A program made the position numbers and the translations under genes. The notes beneath the pieces were generated by a model. It saw only the letters and a program-made list of their open reading frames with translations, was not told the origin of the DNA and made no database searches. Below, one piece after another: positions 27,155-36,951 of a stretch of DNA of 64,000 nucleotides. How positions within the stretch are numbered: position 1 is the first letter of the stretch; the number at the start of each line of letters is the position of its first letter. This stretch comes from Synechocystis sp. PCC 7338 (lineage in GTDB: Bacteria; Cyanobacteriota; Cyanobacteriia; Cyanobacteriales; Microcystaceae), in NCBI RefSeq assembly GCF_018282115.1, contig NZ_CP054306.1, positions 1,039,488 to 1,103,487 of the forward strand, written 5' to 3'.

Positions 27155-27238
27155 AGAAAGTTCCTCAATAAAAGGTTCACTTTCTATACACGTCTGACCC
27201 AGCTTTTGGATTTATTTAATTTGACCAACTAGATTTAA

Positions 27239-28039
27239 TTAACCGAAACGACCACTGACATAATCCCGCGTGGACTCCTGCAAAGGATTTTGGAAAATTT
27301 CCTCCGTGGGGCCATACTCCACCAAACTACCCACCTTCGCTCCCCTGTCCACCGATTCCACATTGAAAAAGGCGGTGTAGTCTGAAACTCGGGATGCCTG
27401 TTGCATATTGTGGGTCACAATCACAATGGTGAATTGCTCTTTAAGCTCGTGCATTAACCCTTCTATTTTCAGAGTTGAAATGGGGTCAAGGGCAGAACAG
27501 GGTTCATCCATCAAAATCACCTCCGGTTGTACGGCGATCGCCCGGGCAATACAGAGGCGTTGTTGCTGACCACCGGAAAGGGAAAAGCCACTGGCCTTTA
27601 ATTTATCTTTCACTTCATCCCAGAGGGCCGCCCGCCGCAGGGAAGTTTCCACCAGTTCGTCCATGTCCCCTTGAAAGTTGTTGAGCTTTGCTCCCCAAGC
27701 AATGTTTTCGTAAATGGATTTGGGAAAAGGATTGGCTTTTTGGAACACCATGCCAATGGAACAACGTAAACCCACTGGGTCCACTGTGGGGGCATAAATA
27801 TCCGCACCATGATAGGTAATGCGCCCTTCCACCCTGGCGATCGCCACTAGGTCATTCATGCGGTTAAAACAACGGAGCATGGTGCTCTTACCACAACCGG
27901 AGGGGCCAATGAAGGCCACCACCCGCCTTTCGGGAATGGCAATGTTACAGTTTTTAACTGCCAGGTGGGAGCCATAGTAAACGTTAACGCCTTGGGCTTC
28001 TAAGACCCCCTTGGTGGCTACGCCATCGGAAACTACCAT
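27239..28039 (-). CDS. pstB: Phosphate ABC transporter ATPase PstB (distal copy)
   Basis: A 266-residue ABC ATPase that drives high-affinity phosphate uptake with PstC/PstA. Walker A is GPSGCGKST near 45-53, [10 protein letters not shown] is the signature, and [13 protein letters not shown] is Walker B. It is the second of two pstB genes in the cluster and is very similar to the first, differing mostly at the N-terminus and in the [10 protein letters not shown] region. The gap from the first pstB is 154 bases. Confidence 0.96.
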   Translation of the reverse strand: MVVSDGVATKGVLEAQGVNVYYGSHLAVKNCNIAIPERRVVAFIGPSGCGKSTMLRCFNRMNDLVAIARVEGRITYHGADIYAPTVDPVGLRCSIGMVFQKANPFPKSIYENIAWGAKLNNFQGDMDELVETSLRRAALWDEVKDKLKASGFSLSGGQQQRLCIARAIAVQPEVILMDEPCSALDPISTLKIEGLMHELKEQFTIVIVTHNMQQASRVSDYTAFFNVESVDRGAKVGSLVEYGPTEEIFQNPLQESTRDYVSGRFG

Positions 28040-28193
28040 AACGAATGTCCTCTTTAAAATTTAAAAATAATTGTTTGCTAATAACGGAGGGGTTTGAGCA
28101 AGTGCCAAAGCCACAAGCTTTCAAAATTTGACCGAGTAAAGCGCCCGACTTGCGATAGGGGCAGAATCTACCAATAAAAGGGAAACAAACAGT

Positions 28194-29003
28194 TTAACCA
28201 AAGCGGCCACTAACATAATCTTTGGTCTCCTGCTCTTGGGGATCGCCAAACACTTTCCCTGTGTGGTCAAATTCCACTAGGTAGCCCACTTTATTGCCCT
28301 TTTCCGTGGCTTCAGCATTGTAAAAAGCGGTATAGTCTGCCACCCTGGTAGCCTGTTGCATATTGTGGGTAACGATGATGATGGTGTAGTTTTCCTTCAG
28401 CTCATTCATCAACTCTTCCACTTTCAGGGTAGAAATGGGGTCTAGCGCTGAGCAGGGTTCATCCATTAACAACACTTCCGGTTGCATGGCGATCGCCCGG
28501 GCAATGCAGAGTCGTTGCTGTTGTCCACCGGAAAGGGAAAACCCACTGGCCTTTAATTTATCCTTTACCTCATCCCAGAGGGCCGCCCGCCGGAGGGAGT
28601 CTTCCGCCAATTCTTCTAAATTGCCTTTGTAGCCGTTCACCCTAGCGCCATAAACCACGTTGTCAAAAATAGTTTTGGGAAAGGGGTTGGGCTTTTGGAA
28701 CACCATGCCAATGTTCTTGCGCACCGCTGTCACGTCAATGTCCGGTGCATAGAGGTCTTGGCTGTGGTAGCAAACTTTGCCCTCTAATCGGAAACTTTCA
28801 ATCAGGTCATTGAGACGATTAAAGCAACGCAGAATGGTACTTTTACCGCAACCGGAGGGGCCAATGAAAGCAGTAATTTTATTCTTGGGAATGGTCATAG
28901 AAACATTCCGCACAGCCCGGTGGCTACCGTAATAAACGTCGAGATTCTGAGCAGTAAAGACGGGGACAGTTTCAGTTAGTAATTGTGCCGGGGATTCATT
29001 CAT
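28194..29003 (-). CDS. pstB: Phosphate ABC transporter ATPase PstB (proximal copy)
   Basis: A 269-residue PstB with the same Walker A, signature [10 protein letters not shown] and [12 protein letters not shown] as its neighbour. It follows pstA by 25 bases and is the copy most tightly linked to the permease genes. Two PstB subunits form the nucleotide-binding dimer, so the two genes could give homo- or heterodimers. Confidence 0.96.
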   Translation of the reverse strand: MNESPAQLLTETVPVFTAQNLDVYYGSHRAVRNVSMTIPKNKITAFIGPSGCGKSTILRCFNRLNDLIESFRLEGKVCYHSQDLYAPDIDVTAVRKNIGMVFQKPNPFPKTIFDNVVYGARVNGYKGNLEELAEDSLRRAALWDEVKDKLKASGFSLSGGQQQRLCIARAIAMQPEVLLMDEPCSALDPISTLKVEELMNELKENYTIIIVTHNMQQATRVADYTAFYNAEATEKGNKVGYLVEFDHTGKVFGDPQEQETKDYVSGRFG

Positions 29004-29028
29004 GGTGGATTCCTAATTTAATCAGTAT

Positions 29029-29892
29029 CTAATAAGCCTTCTTTCGAGTAAAGAACCGTGCCGTGATGTTGGTGATCAGCACCAAAAATACCAACAATAA
29101 CGAAGCCGCCCAGGCTAGCTCCTGTTGGGATTTGTAGGGCACCGAAGCAAAGTTATAAACCAACACAGCTAGGGTGGCGATGGGTTCTTTTAGTCCCCGG
29201 GGCCAAAAATTTGAATATAGGGCAGTAAAAATTAACGGAGCCGTTTCTCCAGCGGCCCTGGCGATCGCCAACGTTACCCCGGTAATGATCGAGGAGAGGG
29301 CCGCCGGCAACACCACAAACAAAACTGTCTGGTAGCGATAAGCTCCTACTCCTAGGGCCGCCCAGCGAATCTCCTGGGGCACAATTTGTAGGGCTTCGTC
29401 CGTGGTGCGGATAATGGTGGGCAACATCAACACCGCCAAGGCAACCCCACCGGCAATGGCAGAAAAACCAAATAAACCGGAGGAAACCAGAGCGCCGTAG
29501 GCAAATACCCCCGCAATGATGGAAGGAATACCGCTCAACAGGTTGGTGGCAAAACGCACAGCCCTCGCGATTTGGTTATCACCACTGAATTCGGAAAGAT
29601 AAACCGCACTCAACACCCCAATGGGCACAGAAATTGCCGTGGCGATCGCCACCACTATGAAAGTCCCGATGATGGCATTGCCCACCCCACCACCGCCTAA
29701 ACCAGGGGCTGGCGGCAGTTTCAAAAAGAGGTTTAAGTTGATGCTACGGAAACCCTGAATGGCAACAAAAATCAGCACCGCGAACAGGGGAATGACCGTG
29801 GCCAACAAACAGGCCCCCGATATGGCAGTCATGGAGTAACCAAAGAGGGTTCTCAGGTCGGATTTTTTCTTTTTGAGATTAACAGCGGTCAT
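29029..29892 (-). CDS. pstA: Phosphate ABC transporter permease PstA
   Basis: A 287-residue membrane protein with six helices and the EAA-type loop seen as EIRWAALGVGAYRYQTV. It forms the phosphate channel with PstC. It opens with a basic cytoplasmic stretch (NLKKKKSDLR). It lies between pstC (91 bases upstream) and pstB. Confidence 0.96.
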   Translation of the reverse strand: MTAVNLKKKKSDLRTLFGYSMTAISGACLLATVIPLFAVLIFVAIQGFRSINLNLFLKLPPAPGLGGGGVGNAIIGTFIVVAIATAISVPIGVLSAVYLSEFSGDNQIARAVRFATNLLSGIPSIIAGVFAYGALVSSGLFGFSAIAGGVALAVLMLPTIIRTTDEALQIVPQEIRWAALGVGAYRYQTVLFVVLPAALSSIITGVTLAIARAAGETAPLIFTALYSNFWPRGLKEPIATLAVLVYNFASVPYKSQQELAWAASLLLVFLVLITNITARFFTRKKAY

Positions 29893-29983
29893 GGGTTTGG
29901 TAGGCCAGGGCCTAGAAGAATAAGCAAAACGTAATGCTAAGGGAAAATAATTTTAGTTAAAATCAACTTAATTTGAAACAAAA

Positions 29984-30937
29984 CTAATACTTGGCCTTAA
30001 CTTTGTTAACAATTAGCTCGGCCAAAATATTGACAATAAAAGTCAGAATAATAAGCACAAAACCCGCATACATCAATGCGGAAACCTGCATTCCCGAAGC
30101 CTCGGCAAATTGGTTGGCCAACAGGGAAGCAATGGTATTGGCTGGGTTCAACAACGACCAACTAAGGCGATTGGAGTTACCAATGATCATGGTCACCGCC
30201 ATGGTTTCCCCCATGGCCCGCCCCAGGGCCAACATAATGCCCCCCACAATGCCGGAGAACGCGGCGGGAATTAGCACCCGAAAAATAGTTTCCCACCGGG
30301 TAGCTCCTAATCCCAAGGAAGCCTGTCGTAATTCCGGCGGTAACGAAGCCAAAGAATCCCTGGCGATCGCCGTGATAATGGGCAAAATCATAATGGCTAA
30401 AACAATACTGGCCGGTAACATACCGGGGCCAGCAGGTTTAGTGCTAAACAGAGGAATCCAACCAAAATATTCGTTCAACCACATTCCCACCGGCTTAATC
30501 AGGGGAATAATGATAAAAATGCCCCACAACCCATAGACTACACTGGGAATGGCCGCTAGCAACTCCACCATGAATGTCAGAACGGTGCGGATTTTAGCGG
30601 GAATAAAGTCCTCACTCAAAAACAACGCTGTCCCTATGCCTAGGGGAATGGCCAGCAGTAAAGCTAAGCCGGAGTTGACCAATGTGCCCACCATAATGGC
30701 AAGGATTCCATACTGGCTGGTCACCGGGTTCCAAGTATTATTGGTGACAAAGCCCAGCCCGAAAGCCTTAATGGCTGGCACCGATTGGGAAAAAATTAAC
30801 GCGGCGATCGCCACCAAAATGAGACCAATACTAACAGCAAAGGCTAAAGTGAGATACTTAAAAGCCTTCTCCAAATTCTTTTCGAGATTGGAGCGGGAAG
30901 CCAGAGGCTCAGTCCGGGAATAGGGCGCGGTGGTCAT
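29984..30937 (-). CDS. pstC: Phosphate ABC transporter permease PstC
   Basis: A 317-residue membrane protein from the ATG at 30937 (an ATG at 30964 would add nine residues). Six helices are clear and the EAA loop reads PPELRQASLGLGATRWETI. It pairs with PstA. It follows pstS by about 90 bases. Confidence 0.95.
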   Translation of the reverse strand: MTTAPYSRTEPLASRSNLEKNLEKAFKYLTLAFAVSIGLILVAIAALIFSQSVPAIKAFGLGFVTNNTWNPVTSQYGILAIMVGTLVNSGLALLLAIPLGIGTALFLSEDFIPAKIRTVLTFMVELLAAIPSVVYGLWGIFIIIPLIKPVGMWLNEYFGWIPLFSTKPAGPGMLPASIVLAIMILPIITAIARDSLASLPPELRQASLGLGATRWETIFRVLIPAAFSGIVGGIMLALGRAMGETMAVTMIIGNSNRLSWSLLNPANTIASLLANQFAEASGMQVSALMYAGFVLIILTFIVNILAELIVNKVKAKY

Positions 30938-31026
30938 GGGGAAATGGGGAGATAGGAAAGGCAAATGGGAAGGAAGATCAGCCTCAACAATGGCGATCGC
31001 CTCCCCGCCCAGTATTTGAGATTAAA

Positions 31027-32166
31027 TTACTTGAGGGTAATGGTGTAATCGGGAGAAAGCTTGTCAGCGGCGGCGGCCACTTTTTCTCGTACATTTTGCG
31101 GCAGGGGCACATAGCCCAAAGCAGGGGCCATGGTTTGTCCTTCATTCAAGCCAAACTCCACCATTGCCTCTATGCCCTTGGCCTTTTCTGCATCGGCGTA
31201 CTGGGGATAAATCAACATCCAGCTATAGGTAACAATGGGATAGGATTCAGCCCCAGCCGGGTTGGTGATGAATTCCCGCAGGTTTTCTGGCAGTTCCACT
31301 GCGGCCAATGTAGCCGAAGCGTTTGCATCGGTCGGGACAATGAACTGTCCATCCTTGTTCTGCAAACTAGCCATGGTGAGGTTATTGTTGGTGGCATAGC
31401 CGTACTCAACGTAACCAATGGCCCCTTCATTCTGTTGAATGCCAGCGGTCACCCCTTCATTGCCTTTACCACCGATGAATTTACCTTTACTTGTGGGCCA
31501 CTCTACGGTTTTACCTTCGCCAATGGTCTCCTTGAATTCGGGACTCATAGCGGCCAAGTTCATGGTGAAAACGGCCGTGGTACCGCTACCATCGGAACGA
31601 TGCACCACCGTGATCGGGCGATCGGGCAAGGTTAGATCGGGGTTATCAGCCACCAGTTTGGGGTCATTCCAGGTGGTGATGTTGCCTAGCATAATGCCAG
31701 CCAAATTTTCCTGGGATAGTTTCAAGCCCTCGACGCCAGGCAAGTTATAGGCCATAACCACACTCCCAGCGGTCATGGGTAACATAATGACTTCACCATT
31801 CACTTGGGCAATCTCTTCATCGTTCATGGCCACGTCACTGGCACCAAAATCCACGGTCTTACTCATGAATTGCTCAACCCCAGCCCCACTACCCACGGAC
31901 TGATAGTTAACTTCTAAGTTAGGCACAGCTTGATTGAGGGCAACAAACCAGCCTTGGTAAAGGGGAGCAGGAAAACTAGCACCGGCACCGGTCAAGGAAA
32001 CTTTATTGGCAAAGGCATCTGCGGCAGTAGAATCGCCACCACCGGTTTGGGCTGTGTCGCCACCACCACCGCCACCACAGGCCGCCAGACCAACGGTTAG
32101 TGCCAGGACAGAAGCTGTGGGCACTAAATGCTTGGACAACTTTTTAATCTGCTTGAAAGTAGTCAT
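31027..32166 (-). CDS. pstS: Phosphate-binding lipoprotein PstS
   Basis: A 379-residue periplasmic phosphate-binding protein that delivers phosphate to PstCA. The signal peptide ends in a lipobox (GLAAC), followed by a glycine-rich linker. Ligand-loop elements are GAGASFPAPLYQGW and the HRSDGSGTTAVF stretch, both typical of PstS. Two Pho-box-like repeats lie about 75-90 bases upstream, so it can be transcribed separately from sphX. Confidence 0.96.
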   Translation of the reverse strand: MTTFKQIKKLSKHLVPTASVLALTVGLAACGGGGGGDTAQTGGGDSTAADAFANKVSLTGAGASFPAPLYQGWFVALNQAVPNLEVNYQSVGSGAGVEQFMSKTVDFGASDVAMNDEEIAQVNGEVIMLPMTAGSVVMAYNLPGVEGLKLSQENLAGIMLGNITTWNDPKLVADNPDLTLPDRPITVVHRSDGSGTTAVFTMNLAAMSPEFKETIGEGKTVEWPTSKGKFIGGKGNEGVTAGIQQNEGAIGYVEYGYATNNNLTMASLQNKDGQFIVPTDANASATLAAVELPENLREFITNPAGAESYPIVTYSWMLIYPQYADAEKAKGIEAMVEFGLNEGQTMAPALGYVPLPQNVREKVAAAADKLSPDYTITLK

Positions 32167-32239
32167 TGATGTGTTCTCGACGCGGATTTGTATAATCTGG
32201 CTAAACAGTTGCTCATGATACAGTCATTAAGCCAGACCA

Positions 32240-32258
32240 TGGTAAAGGCAAGGTTAAG
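32240..32258 (-). promoter_or_regulatory. Pho-box repeats upstream of pstS
   Basis: On the minus strand CTTAACCT (32258-32251) and CTTTACCA (32247-32240) start exactly 11 bases apart, matching the cyanobacterial Pho box (PyTTAAPyPy with a 3-base spacer) bound by SphR. A third good repeat is not seen. SphR would switch on pstS under phosphate starvation. Confidence 0.65.
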
Positions 32259-32330
32259 GCCTATGGGAATTCGGATTTTCTTGTTTGGAATCCCTAATAC
32301 TTGCCCCTTGATAGTCTTGCTAGTTGCCTA

Positions 32331-33341
32331 TCATTCAAAGGAGGCTTGTTTCTTTAACAACTCGCCAATGGTCAGGTCCAGGTCACTCTTGCCGTCGAAG
32401 ACTGTGCCCACTTCCCCTTTGTTAAAACTAATTTTTCCTAAATCGTAGGCTTCCTGGGGTAGGGGAATGTAACCGACCTTGGTGGCAGTGGTTGGGACAT
32501 TGGCTAGATAGAAATCGACAAATTCCCGTAGGGCTGGATTTTCTTGGGCTTTAGTCGCATTGACATAAATAAATAAAGGACGGGATAGGGGTTGATACTC
32601 AGATTTTTCCACCGTTTCCCGGGAGGGTAGCACTGGCCCTTTACCGTCATCCACCCCAATGGCTTTCAAGTCAGCGATACGAGCTTCGTAGTAGGCAAAA
32701 CCAAAATAGCCTAGGGAATAAAGGTCTTGGACAACTCCCTGCACCAAAATTTCATCGTCTTCACTTTTTAAGCTATCTAAACGACTCGCTCCAGCTTGAC
32801 CAACGATCGCCTCGGTAAAGTAATCAAAGGTGCCAGAATTTTCCCCGGGGGAATACAGGTTAATGGGTTGGTCAGGAAATTCAGGCCGGACTTGGTTCCA
32901 GCGGGTCAAGGTTTTTTCGGCGGCCGGCTCCCAAATGCGCTTTAGTTCTTCGACGGTCAAACTTTTAAGCCAATCATTTTTCGGATTACCAACCACAGTG
33001 ATGGCATCGAAAGCAATGGGCAACTCCACATACCTCACTTGGTTTTCGTTGCATAATTTCATTTCTTCTTTATTAATGGGGCGAGACGCATCGGCAATAT
33101 CGGTTTTGCCCTCGCAAAATGCCCGAAACCCCCCGGTAGTACCGGAAAATTTTACATCAATCTCAGCGACCTCTTTCCCTGCGGAATAGTCTTTTACGAT
33201 CGCCTCGGTAATGGGATAAACCGTACTCGAACCATCAATGGCGATCGGTTGGTTGGTCTGGGATGGTGTACAAGCAGAAATTCCCAACAAGAGCAAAGCC
33301 ATAGGGACAATGCCCCGGCTCAATCGACGTAAATCAAACAT
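32331..33341 (-). CDS. sphX: Phosphate-binding protein SphX
   Basis: A second PBP of the PstS superfamily, 336 residues from the ATG at 33341. I choose this start because it gives a signal peptide of about 20 residues ending in a lipobox (GISAC) and has a GGAG ribosome site 8 bases before; the open frame reaches 33404. The phosphate loops are IDGSSTVYPITEA and FSGTTGGFRAF. SphX usually serves as a low-phosphate or regulatory binding protein in the Pho regulon. It is first in the cluster and has its own Pho box. Confidence 0.92.
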   Translation of the reverse strand: MFDLRRLSRGIVPMALLLLGISACTPSQTNQPIAIDGSSTVYPITEAIVKDYSAGKEVAEIDVKFSGTTGGFRAFCEGKTDIADASRPINKEEMKLCNENQVRYVELPIAFDAITVVGNPKNDWLKSLTVEELKRIWEPAAEKTLTRWNQVRPEFPDQPINLYSPGENSGTFDYFTEAIVGQAGASRLDSLKSEDDEILVQGVVQDLYSLGYFGFAYYEARIADLKAIGVDDGKGPVLPSRETVEKSEYQPLSRPLFIYVNATKAQENPALREFVDFYLANVPTTATKVGYIPLPQEAYDLGKISFNKGEVGTVFDGKSDLDLTIGELLKKQASFE

Positions 33342-33439
33342 TTTTACTTCTCCGCCCCCAGGGTGGTCGATTTTGATTAACCGTTGAAGGGAGCTTTCGG
33401 GCATCCATCAACATTTTTGTATATTAAGGTCGCCCAGTG

Positions 33440-33476
33440 TGGTTAAAGGTTAAGCCCCAGTAAAGGTTTGGTTAAA
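33440..33476 (-). promoter_or_regulatory. Pho-box array upstream of sphX
   Basis: On the minus strand TTTAACCA (33476-33469), CTTTACTG (33465-33458) and CTTAACCT (33454-33447) begin at 11-base steps, the three-repeat pattern of the cyanobacterial Pho box. A fourth TTTAACCA (33447-33440) follows out of register at 7 bases. The array is about 100 bases before the sphX ATG. Confidence 0.75.
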
Positions 33477-33569
33477 GCTCAAGCTGTTCAGTTTTGACCC
33501 TAGGGTCTGTCCAGGGGACTTTTTGCTCTGATTAACCTAGACTTGAGAAAAAAGCTAATTTCTGTGACT

Positions 33570-34664
33570 ATGGCAACCTTTTCCTCCCTTGAAATTTTCA
33601 ATCCTCATGCCACGGCCATGGCCTTAAGGGCGGATTTTCATTGGCATGTCCAGGGGGAGAAGGGCCATCTGGCTTTGACTTTAACTCCCCAACCTAACGG
33701 CCAATGGTTATCACTATTGGGGGGAAAACTACGTTTTTGGCTCCGGGGCATTGGTTTATCCGTCCAAGCTGAAGGGGCAACCACCAACCATGGGCAAAAT
33801 TTTTTCAATGTGGGGGAGACAATTTTTACCTCAGAGAGCGTTGCTCCCCAAGCCGTAAATGTTGAACTCGCCCTGACTGGACAATGGGCTCGACTCCAAG
33901 CAGAAGTTAAAGCAGAAGCTCGCCAGGTGGCGATCGCCGAAACCCAGGGTCTTTGGCCGCCGGATGTGAGTCCGAACCAGTTGGCCATTGCTGATCGTCT
34001 GTTGGCTAAGTTTGTGGCAGAAAATCACCTAACTCCGGCCCTTTGTTGGGGCCAATGGCTCTTGACCAAATCAGACGATGCTGATGATCCCCAAATTATT
34101 TGGCAACCTCTGTACAATGTCGAAAATAATCGCATCGTAACCGAAGCAAACACCGTTAACCTTGGCGATCGCCTTCAATCGGTAATCAATTCCCCCCATT
34201 TAGATTGCCTGGCCCTGGCAAAATTAGTTGGCTTAGACTCACAACGGGACTTGGCCGGAGGCAAATTCGTGGGCGCTAACCTCAACGGCATCGACCTTAG
34301 TAACAGCTTACTGATGGATGGTAATTTCCGGGGAGCTATTCTTACAGATAGCGACTTGAGCAATGCCGATCTCCGCCGCACTAACTTTCGGGGTGCAGAC
34401 CTGAGTGGAGCCTACCTTGAAGGAGCAAACCTTCATCAAGCGGATTTCCGCAAAAGCAGTTTAGCCGTGGCAACTTTAATCGGCACAGACCTAAGGGGCG
34501 CAAATTTGCGGGGAGCCACTCTCCAAAACGTCAATTTCAGCGGGGCAAGGGTGGAAAACCTGTACTTTGGCGATAATCCAGGGCTCCCCCCTAGTCGGCA
34601 AGCCTGGTTGTTGGAAAATGGGGCTCAGTTGGCTTCCGAATCGGTGCAGGAAATGTTACGCTGA
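33570..34664 (+). CDS. Pentapeptide-repeat protein
   Basis: From the ATG at 33570 (an upstream TTG at 33543 adds nine codons) the protein has 364 residues. Residues 1-225 form an unrecognised domain with a beta-rich start. Residues about 230-345 hold roughly 20 pentapeptide repeats of A(D/N)LxG type, for example LSNADLRRTNF and LRGANLRGATL, which fold into a right-handed beta-helix. Pentapeptide proteins are common in cyanobacteria and mostly of unknown function. It stands divergent from sphX. Confidence 0.85.
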   Translation: MATFSSLEIFNPHATAMALRADFHWHVQGEKGHLALTLTPQPNGQWLSLLGGKLRFWLRGIGLSVQAEGATTNHGQNFFNVGETIFTSESVAPQAVNVELALTGQWARLQAEVKAEARQVAIAETQGLWPPDVSPNQLAIADRLLAKFVAENHLTPALCWGQWLLTKSDDADDPQIIWQPLYNVENNRIVTEANTVNLGDRLQSVINSPHLDCLALAKLVGLDSQRDLAGGKFVGANLNGIDLSNSLLMDGNFRGAILTDSDLSNADLRRTNFRGADLSGAYLEGANLHQADFRKSSLAVATLIGTDLRGANLRGATLQNVNFSGARVENLYFGDNPGLPPSRQAWLLENGAQLASESVQEMLR

Positions 34665-34717
34665 TAGCTGGTGTGATTTCTTTCCTTAAAGGAAGGAAAC
34701 AAACCAAAAGTTGTCCT

Positions 34718-34790
34718 GGACACGTAGCTCAGTGGATAGAGCATCAGGTTCCGGTCCTGAGGGTCGGGGGTTCGAATCCCTCCGTGTTCG
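34718..34790 (+). tRNA. tRNA-Arg (CCG)
   Basis: A full cloverleaf: acceptor GGACACG paired with CGTGTTC, D-arm with GCTC/GAGC, anticodon stem TCAGG/CCTGA with loop TTCCGGT (anticodon CCG at 34751-34753, reading CGG), T-arm with TTCGAAT, discriminator G. CCA is not encoded. It is 73 bases long. Confidence 0.95.
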
Positions 34791-34886
34791 TCTAGCTCCA
34801 TTGTTTTTTCACTCTTCCTGTCCCCAAGCAGTGTGATAGAATGGGGATTGCTCAATTTTAGACTAAAGAAATAAAGTTAAACCCCG

Positions 34887-35189
34887 ATGGCAAAAAAATC
34901 CATGATCGAGCGGGATAAGCGTCGTAGCCGCTTGGTAGCAAAGTATGCTGCTAAACGGGAAGCGCTCAAAGAAGAATTCCGTCAAGCTGAAACCCTAGAA
35001 GACAAATTAGCTGTCCACCAAAAATTGCAGGATTTACCCCGCAATAGCGCCCCCAACCGTCGTCGCAACCGTTGCCAAGTCACAGGCCGTCCCCGTTCCT
35101 ACTACCGGGATTTTGGTCTCTGCCGCAATGTGCTGCGGGAATGGGCCCACCAAGGCCTTCTGCCCGGTGTGACCAAATCTAGCTGGTAG
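34887..35189 (+). CDS. rpsN: 30S ribosomal protein S14
   Basis: S14 of the small ribosomal subunit, 100 residues. It is the long, zinc-free form: it lacks the CxxC pairs and has [17 protein letters not shown]. It opens with [13 protein letters not shown]. In most bacteria S14 sits in the spc operon; here, as in cyanobacteria and chloroplasts, it stands alone after a tRNA. Confidence 0.97.
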   Translation: MAKKSMIERDKRRSRLVAKYAAKREALKEEFRQAETLEDKLAVHQKLQDLPRNSAPNRRRNRCQVTGRPRSYYRDFGLCRNVLREWAHQGLLPGVTKSSW

Positions 35190-35598
35190 TTACCTGTTAC
35201 CTATACCTAGCTTTAGCCAGCGGAATTGTTTGAGCTATTCCCCATTGTTGTGACCTGTGGGGATTTAGCCTGGCCCATTTAACTGCAGTAACTAGAATTG
35301 CTACTTTAAATTTTAATTAGCCTTTAATTTCCCCCCAGCCTCAACTTTGTGGGGATTTTTTATCCTTGTCGTCAACTTGTATGCACTGGCAAGGCTCCGC
35401 AAGCGAGGCTAACCTCCTCAAAAATTTGCTAAGAAAAACTTCAACGGCGATCGCCTTTGGGAGTCAATCGATCACCATTTTGCTGGGGATCGAGATGAAA
35501 GAAACCGGACGAATTACCAATAAAGTTTTTCGCCCAGTTAATTTTTCCTTTGCTCAAACTGTAATGACATGGGCGTGGGAATAGGCCCAATGCCCGAC
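35190..35598. other. Gap without a supported gene
   Basis: 409 bases between rpsN and vipp1. A frame at 35366-35584 (72 codons, TTG or ATG start) has no recognisable homology or coding character. The only structure I can support is a candidate terminator at 35331-35362. Confidence 0.5.
35331..35362 (+). terminator. Candidate terminator downstream of rpsN
   Basis: CCCC pairs with GGGG across a 17-19-base loop, with one inner mismatch, followed by ATTTTTT on the plus strand. It is about 140 bases after the rpsN stop, so the mRNA would have a long 3' tail. Confidence 0.45.
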
Positions 35599-36402
35599 CT
35601 ACAGATCGTTTAATCGACGCCTTAGATTGTCCAATTCCTGGTCAATCACCGCATCATCTTGGCCAGTATTATTGGCCGGCACCGAAGAATCAACCGGGGA
35701 TGCTTCAAGTTGGGGCGTAGCGGCGGAAGTTCCAGGTAATGCACCACCGGACATGGACGCTTTGAGAGCGGCCAACTCATCTTCTACCCCGCTGCTAGCT
35801 TCCAACTGGGCAAACTGGTTTTCGATGCCAAAGCCGGCCAACTCCCCCGCGGCTTGGGAAGTGGCTTCCATATCCAACACTTTGTTTTCCATCCGTTCAA
35901 AGGCACCGGTGGCACTGCTGGTACCTATGCCTCCCAGAGTTTGCTGTAGTTCAGCATTAGCCTTGGCCGCCTTAGCCCTGGCTTGTAGCATATTTTTCTT
36001 GGTTTTAGCTTCGGAAATTTTTGCTTCTAGGGCCGCCAGATTGCGCCGCAAGTTTTCCGACATGGCCTTTTGCTGGGCCAACTGAGTTTGGTATGCCGCC
36101 GCCGTATCCGTCAGACTTTTCTTGCGGGCCAGAGCTTCCCTGGCCAAATTCTCTTCCCCATTGGTGAGGGCTAATTTTGCCCGTTCTTCCCATTTTTTTG
36201 CTTCCTGGGTGTCCTGGTGAAGACGTTGCTCTGTTCGTTTTTCCTCGGCGATCGTGCGAGCAACGGCCTGGCGGAGTTGCACCAGGTCTTCTTGCATATC
36301 GATTACGGCCTGTTCCAGCACTTTTTCTGGATCTTCAGCTTTACTGACGAGGTCGTTGAGGTTAGCCCGGACGACGCGGCCTAGACGGTCAAATAATCCC
36401 AT
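35599..36402 (-). CDS. vipp1: Vipp1/IM30 membrane-remodelling protein
   Basis: A 267-residue protein of the PspA/Vipp1 family, related to ESCRT-III, which forms rings and rods on membranes and maintains thylakoids. It has an N-terminal amphipathic helix (MGLFDRLGRVVRANLNDLV), a long coiled coil (about 25-190) and, unlike PspA, a C-terminal extension with a flexible linker (residues 215-245) and a final helix near 250-267. The extension is the Vipp1 hallmark. It is divergent from the small membrane protein gene. Confidence 0.96.
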   Translation of the reverse strand: MGLFDRLGRVVRANLNDLVSKAEDPEKVLEQAVIDMQEDLVQLRQAVARTIAEEKRTEQRLHQDTQEAKKWEERAKLALTNGEENLAREALARKKSLTDTAAAYQTQLAQQKAMSENLRRNLAALEAKISEAKTKKNMLQARAKAAKANAELQQTLGGIGTSSATGAFERMENKVLDMEATSQAAGELAGFGIENQFAQLEASSGVEDELAALKASMSGGALPGTSAATPQLEASPVDSSVPANNTGQDDAVIDQELDNLRRRLNDL

Positions 36403-36628
36403 GTCTTACTTATCCTCTCAAAATCGCTGGGGGTTAACGAATGGGGGTCTGTACAGAAGTCCGCTTTAGGGGGACTAAGAAGTTGGCCCTATGTTGATCC
36501 AGTTTAAACCAAGCCCGCAGACACTAGACAGCCTTGGAGTTGGTTTTACTAGCTTTCGCTATGGTGCCCTACCCTACAATGGAAACACAGGTAGTTCAAT
36601 CAATGTTTGATTATGGAGGCATAGCGTT

Positions 36629-36850
36629 ATGGCCAATCTATTCAAAATTTTGCGCTCCCTTACTATTCCGGTCGTGATTGCTGGCCTGGCTTTTATCAGC
36701 ATCGGTGATATGTTTTTACCAGATCCTTGGGCTAGCTACAGCAAAAACACCAGGGAACAAATTAATCAAAAATTATTAGGGGCGACCCCTAAACCAAAAA
36801 TTAGAAAGCCCAGTGAAATGAGGGAAAAACAACTTGAGCAGTTAAAGTAG
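36629..36850 (+). CDS. Small single-span membrane protein, hypothetical
   Basis: A 73-residue protein with one hydrophobic helix (about 11-31, TIPVVIAGLAFISIGDMFL) and a basic hydrophilic C-terminus. I recognise no family. The ATG is preceded by GGAGGC, a ribosome site. Confidence 0.75.
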   Translation: MANLFKILRSLTIPVVIAGLAFISIGDMFLPDPWASYSKNTREQINQKLLGATPKPKIRKPSEMREKQLEQLK

Positions 36851-36951
36851 TTGGGCTTGGGCTTAATCAGTATCCCCAGTCTGCTGACAAGATTTTGCTC
36901 TAGCCCCCAAATTTTTCCGTCATTATTTTTCTACACGCAACCTATTTTTCC

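Noticed and set aside
35366-35584. 72-codon plus frame between rpsN and vipp1
   Set aside because: It has a TTG start, no ribosome site, no homology I recognise and no coding bias.
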